Assembly (NCBI GenBank): GCA_021157505.1
Contig: JAGGWI010000111.1
Coordinates: forward strand, 1-8,402
Source: Desulfuromusa sp.
GTDB lineage: Bacteria; Desulfobacterota; Desulfuromonadia; Desulfuromonadales; Geopsychrobacteraceae
Direction: 5' to 3'
DNA length: 8,402 nt
The notes below the pieces were generated by a model. The model had not been told where the DNA came from. It did not search any database and saw only the letters and a list, made by a program, of their open reading frames with translations. This document shows positions 5,844-8,402 of the stretch, piece after piece; the first letter of the stretch is position 1; each line of letters begins with the position of its first letter. Position numbers and translations under genes: made by a program.

Positions 5844-5876
5844 CAGAAAGTACTCTCAACTTAAGTTAAATCGACA

Positions 5877-6605
5877 TTAAGACGTTGAATGACTATAACC
5901 ACGCTCGGTTAACAAGGTTGTCAGGGCTACTGTTGCCTCTTCCACCACTTTTTCCAATGGCTGGCTGGTATCGATATCGACAATAGGTGCACCCTGATAA
6001 GTTAGTTTCGGCATGATATCGATTTTTCTACTCAGCGACTCACGATTATGATCCGACTTTCGCTTCATCGCGGTATCGATATCGACATTAAGCCGGATAA
6101 CCAGGTCTGGTATATGGCTGGTCATCCACTCAAAACTGGCATGTTCACGACGTGCCAACCAACTCACCACAAAACCACCGCCTTGCTTGACGTTCAGCTG
6201 AGGACCATCAAAAGCTCGAAGCTCCAGCTGTGGAAAACGGTCAGTAATGACAATCATCCCTTTCCCCCGCAGTGCCAGCATACGACGAAACCGGCGCACA
6301 CGCCGTACGGTGAATATATATTTTGCCAACGAAGGTAAAAAAGATGGGTTTTTATCTTTTTCACGACGGCTATGCGTCTTCACAGACTGTTTACCGAACA
6401 AACTTTCGATCAACCCACCGAATACAGGCAGAGAAAAAAGCGCACGGCTAAAATTGCCAGACTGCTTTCCCACATGGACTAATACTGACGGGGCGAATTC
6501 TTCTGCACAGGTCAGTACCTGCTCACCTACTGTTGATTTGCCGGAACCATCACAACCGACAATCGCAATCATCGGTGAGTATTGAGATGTATTTTTTGTC
6601 ATCAT
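5877..6605 (-). CDS. Thymidylate-kinase-like P-loop kinase (tandem copy 2)
   Basis: This is the first gene of the apparent three-gene operon, 242 residues. Walker A is GCDGSGKST (17-25), GKQSGN (46-51) follows, and the basic helix RRVRRFRRMLAL (101-112) precedes DRFPQ (122-126). FDGP (132-135), EWM (159-161) and RLNVDIDTAMKRKSDH (171-186) complete the set shared with its neighbour. The tandem arrangement and similar nucleotide sequence around the P-loop region indicate duplication, with drift in the N-terminus and at 71-92. AAGGA (6616-6612) is 6 bases before the first of two adjacent ATGs, so 6605 is chosen. All catalytic motifs are kept in both copies, so neither looks dead. The substrate is unknown: it lacks the dTMP-recognition motif, and another nucleotide, a sugar or a lipid phosphate are all possible. 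Confidence 0.8.
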   Translation of the reverse strand: MMTKNTSQYSPMIAIVGCDGSGKSTVGEQVLTCAEEFAPSVLVHVGKQSGNFSRALFSLPVFGGLIESLFGKQSVKTHSRREKDKNPSFLPSLAKYIFTVRRVRRFRRMLALRGKGMIVITDRFPQLELRAFDGPQLNVKQGGGFVVSWLARREHASFEWMTSHIPDLVIRLNVDIDTAMKRKSDHNRESLSRKIDIMPKLTYQGAPIVDIDTSQPLEKVVEEATVALTTLLTERGYSHSTS

Positions 6606-6678
6606 TTAATGTCCTTGAAATAACCGAAACGACGATACTTTTTAAACAGCCACTCACCACCATGAGTAAACTTTTGTT

Positions 6679-6690
6679 GATACATGTATC
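6679..6690. promoter_or_regulatory. 12-bp palindrome upstream of the kinase operon
   Basis: GATACATGTATC is a perfect palindrome 74 bases before the ATG at 6605. It lies in a 259-base intergenic region where the operon promoter is expected; a possible pair is TTTACT/TTTAAA on the minus strand near 6670/6645. Placement suggests an operator, but no known regulator consensus is recognised. Confidence 0.35.
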
Positions 6691-6792
6691 GTATTCCCCG
6701 CAATAATTTCTATAAAATAAAGATAATCAGCAAATCTTGGGGGATTTATATTGCGTTCTTACTGTGAACACATCAACCTAGTATTGTAACAT

Positions 6793-6851
6793 ACCACCTG
6801 ACTCTAAAAGAATGATAAAAATCATGTTTTCGGGCACGGCTAGTCAGGTAT
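6793..6851 (-). terminator. Structured inverted repeat after the CHAD-like gene, possible terminator
   Basis: TGACT (6799-6803) with flanking ACC/ATACC pairs with AGTCAGGTAT (6842-6851), with a 3-base bulge. Inside it ATGAT-AAAA-ATCAT (6812-6825) forms a second hairpin. It begins 14 bases beyond the CHAD-like stop on the minus strand. There is no clean T-run after the outer stem, so it may instead be a processing or regulatory fold. Confidence 0.35.
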
Positions 6852-6864
6852 CAGCTCTTTCATA

Positions 6865-7725
6865 TTAATAACTGTCTTTTCCTGTGGTTTTTGAATATGC
6901 ATCGACAATTGTAACTAACCGTGTACGAATATCGTCAGGTAGTTGAAAAGTATCATCAAAATAATAACTGGATTGTTGAAATTTTTTAATAATTAATTCA
7001 TCGTGCAACGAACCCATCATGCCATTAACAGTACTGAGAAATTGAGAAACTTGCTCGTGGTAACTACTTGGAAAGAGAGTTTTAAGGTTATCAAAAAGGG
7101 CGACTTGCATACTGATTACTTTACGCATTTCGTGAAAGTCTTTACCGTTGACCTCCTTCGCTACAAGATGCAATTTAATAAAATCCATTTCACTATTAAT
7201 GTAGTTTTTAAATGATTCATTTGAGCACGGTTTAAATTGATTAATCTCCCAGCGAACTACAGTAAAAAAAGGCACCGTAGTCTTAACCTTTAATTTCCGT
7301 ACTTTTTTAAACTCTTTAAGTTTTTCTGTCGAAGAAACTGGGCGCTTATGCTTTAAAGAGTCTTGTAACTTACCCATTCGGCGTGTTAAATCATATAATG
7401 ATGCTGGGCAATGATGATTCTCATCACAGGCAAGATATGCAAAACGCAAATGTTTAAATCTGGCGCGCATATGCTTATAGGCTAACTTTTCGTCATCGCT
7501 CAAACGTTGATCGTGAATAATTTTATCAAAAGTATTATACAAATGTGATCGATTAACACCCTGCTTCCAAAGTTGCCGACAGATTTTATAACATTGACTA
7601 ATTTGGTGCTGCGTATAGTTAAGGTGAAAGTTTTCAGGAAATGTTGCATCGAAATAAATGTCATCATGAACAAGTACTGCCTGAAAAAGTAAATCACATT
7701 GTTTTTTAGAGAATTTTTGTTTCAC
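6865..7725 (-). CDS. CHAD-like alpha-helical protein, possible polyphosphate binder
   Basis: This 286-residue protein is best explained as a diverged CHAD domain, a helical fold of two similar halves that binds polyphosphate. The first half has YKHMRARFKHLRFA (83-96) followed by LTRRMGKLQD (113-122). The second has DFHEMRKVISMQVAL (196-210) and later STVNGMMGSLHDELI (231-245). Both follow the CHAD rhythm His-x-x-Arg ... Leu-Gly/Met-x-Leu-x-Asp. The first half and the linker FKKVRKLKVK (139-148) are strongly basic, while the second has lost several usual Lys/Arg. There is no signal peptide or CYTH domain. The start codon is GTG; an upstream ATG at 7732 is out of frame. The gene is clearly more AT-rich than the flanking kinases, hinting at separate origin. 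The family match is by eye. Confidence 0.6.
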   Translation of the reverse strand: MKQKFSKKQCDLLFQAVLVHDDIYFDATFPENFHLNYTQHQISQCYKICRQLWKQGVNRSHLYNTFDKIIHDQRLSDDEKLAYKHMRARFKHLRFAYLACDENHHCPASLYDLTRRMGKLQDSLKHKRPVSSTEKLKEFKKVRKLKVKTTVPFFTVVRWEINQFKPCSNESFKNYINSEMDFIKLHLVAKEVNGKDFHEMRKVISMQVALFDNLKTLFPSSYHEQVSQFLSTVNGMMGSLHDELIIKKFQQSSYYFDDTFQLPDDIRTRLVTIVDAYSKTTGKDSY

Positions 7726-7879
7726 TTGACATCTTTATTGGATTTAGATTTTTTAACGTTATTTTAGAGCTAATCGTTTAGATATTTTCATGGCGTTCAG
7801 TGCTGCTATTTACATTGAATGCCTACGGAAGACTATCATAAACTACCTGGCTTATACAATGAACCCACGTTTCTAAATT
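7726..7879. promoter_or_regulatory. Divergent promoter region of CHAD-like and third kinase genes
   Basis: These 154 AT-rich bases separate two outward-facing genes. On the plus strand TATACA/TACAAT (7853-7860) is a good -10, giving a start near 7867 and a leader of only about 13 bases. No strong -35 is seen at the right distance. No convincing minus-strand promoter was found. Confidence 0.35.
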
Positions 7880-8402
7880 ATGACACACTCATCCGAATCA
7901 CCAAACCAATTAACATCACAACGCCTCGACCATGTTATTGCTGTTACTGGCTGTGATGGCTGCGGCAAATCAACGCTAACCGCTGATCTATATGCTTATT
8001 TACGCGACCAAGGTGACATCGAATTACTCTATCTCGGCCAATCTTCGGGTAATATTGGACGCTGGATCAAAGGACTACCTCTGCTCGGCTCCCTGCTCGG
8101 CTCTTTTCTTGATAACAAAGCAAAAAAGAGCCACAGTGACAAGCAGTCAGGCCATGATCTGGCTACGATCATTGTTGTCTACCTGCTTTCATGCTGGCGT
8201 GCGCACAAATTTCGCCGGCTGCTGGCGATGAATCGTCGTGGTGCCATCGTCATCACAGATCGCTATCCTCAGGCAGAAGTCCCCAGCTTCTACTTCGACG
8301 GTCCCGGTCTGGGTTCAAAAAAGATCGATAGCTGGTTGGGCCGGATACTTACCGCCCACGAACAAAAACTTTACGAGTGGATGGCAAGCCATGTGCCCGC
8401 GC
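7880..8402 (+). CDS. Thymidylate-kinase-like P-loop kinase, third paralogue (3' end cut by window)
   Basis: The first 174 residues of a kinase related to the tandem pair are visible. Walker A is GCDGCGKST (24-32), with Cys where the others have Ser. GQSSGN (53-58), FRRLLA (111-116), DRYPQ (127-131), FDGP (139-142) and EWM (166-168) match the other two copies in order. The lid and C-terminus lie beyond the edge; about 75 more residues are expected. The N-terminal extension before the P-loop is longer (MTHSSESPNQ...). An in-frame TAA at 7874 fixes the ATG at 7880 as the first possible start. No Shine-Dalgarno is visible, so a short leader with weak or atypical initiation is likely. It is divergent from the CHAD-like gene and more diverged than the tandem copies, so it is an older paralogue. 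The substrate is unknown. Confidence 0.8.
   Translation, partial: MTHSSESPNQLTSQRLDHVIAVTGCDGCGKSTLTADLYAYLRDQGDIELLYLGQSSGNIGRWIKGLPLLGSLLGSFLDNKAKKSHSDKQSGHDLATIIVVYLLSCWRAHKFRRLLAMNRRGAIVITDRYPQAEVPSFYFDGPGLGSKKIDSWLGRILTAHEQKLYEWMASHVPA

Noticed and set aside
1..8402. tRNA, rRNA, CRISPR array or transposase gene
   Set aside because: None was found on reading both strands.

Overview
The window reads as accessory chromosomal DNA from a gammaproteobacterium. The basis is an LrhA-like LysR regulator, a DUF1127 protein, a 66-residue CspA-type cold-shock protein, a near-perfect CRP-type operator and an outer-membrane barrel ending in Phe. Species cannot be named from the sequence. No rRNA, tRNA, CRISPR array or transposase gene was seen.

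Left part (1-1604): a LysR-family regulator runs leftward off the window edge. It is divergent from a small DUF1127 gene across a 135-bp intergenic region with two TTGAT/ATCAA dyads placed as LysR-type operators. A terminator hairpin follows the DUF1127 gene. Next comes a very small, lysine-rich 34-residue protein gene with a good ribosome binding site.

Middle (1605-4555): a 150-bp fold-back repeat with 21-bp terminal inverted repeats, a structured leader and the cold-shock gene with its own terminator. A DUF5710-containing protein of unknown function follows, then a second, decayed copy of the repeat. A secreted beta-barrel-like protein comes next, with a perfect TGTGA-N6-TCACA operator just upstream of its ribosome binding site. 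A probable bidirectional terminator separates it from the convergent genes to the right.

Right part (4556-8402): this is the most distinctive section. Three paralogous P-loop kinases of the thymidylate-kinase fold are present: two in tandem on the minus strand and a third, more diverged, on the plus strand running off the window. The tandem pair continues, with 1 base between stop and start, into a gene for an exported PAP2-type acid phosphatase. Between the tandem pair and the third kinase lies an AT-rich gene for a CHAD-like helical protein; CHAD domains are known polyphosphate binders. The kinases share their own motif set (GCDG[SC]GKST, G[KQ]xxGN, FRR[ML]LA, DR[FY]PQ, FDGP, EWM) and lack the usual thymidylate-kinase substrate motif after DR[FY]. 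They may therefore act on another substrate. A kinase-phosphatase-CHAD module acting on a phosphorylated metabolite or polymer is a hypothesis, not something the sequence proves.
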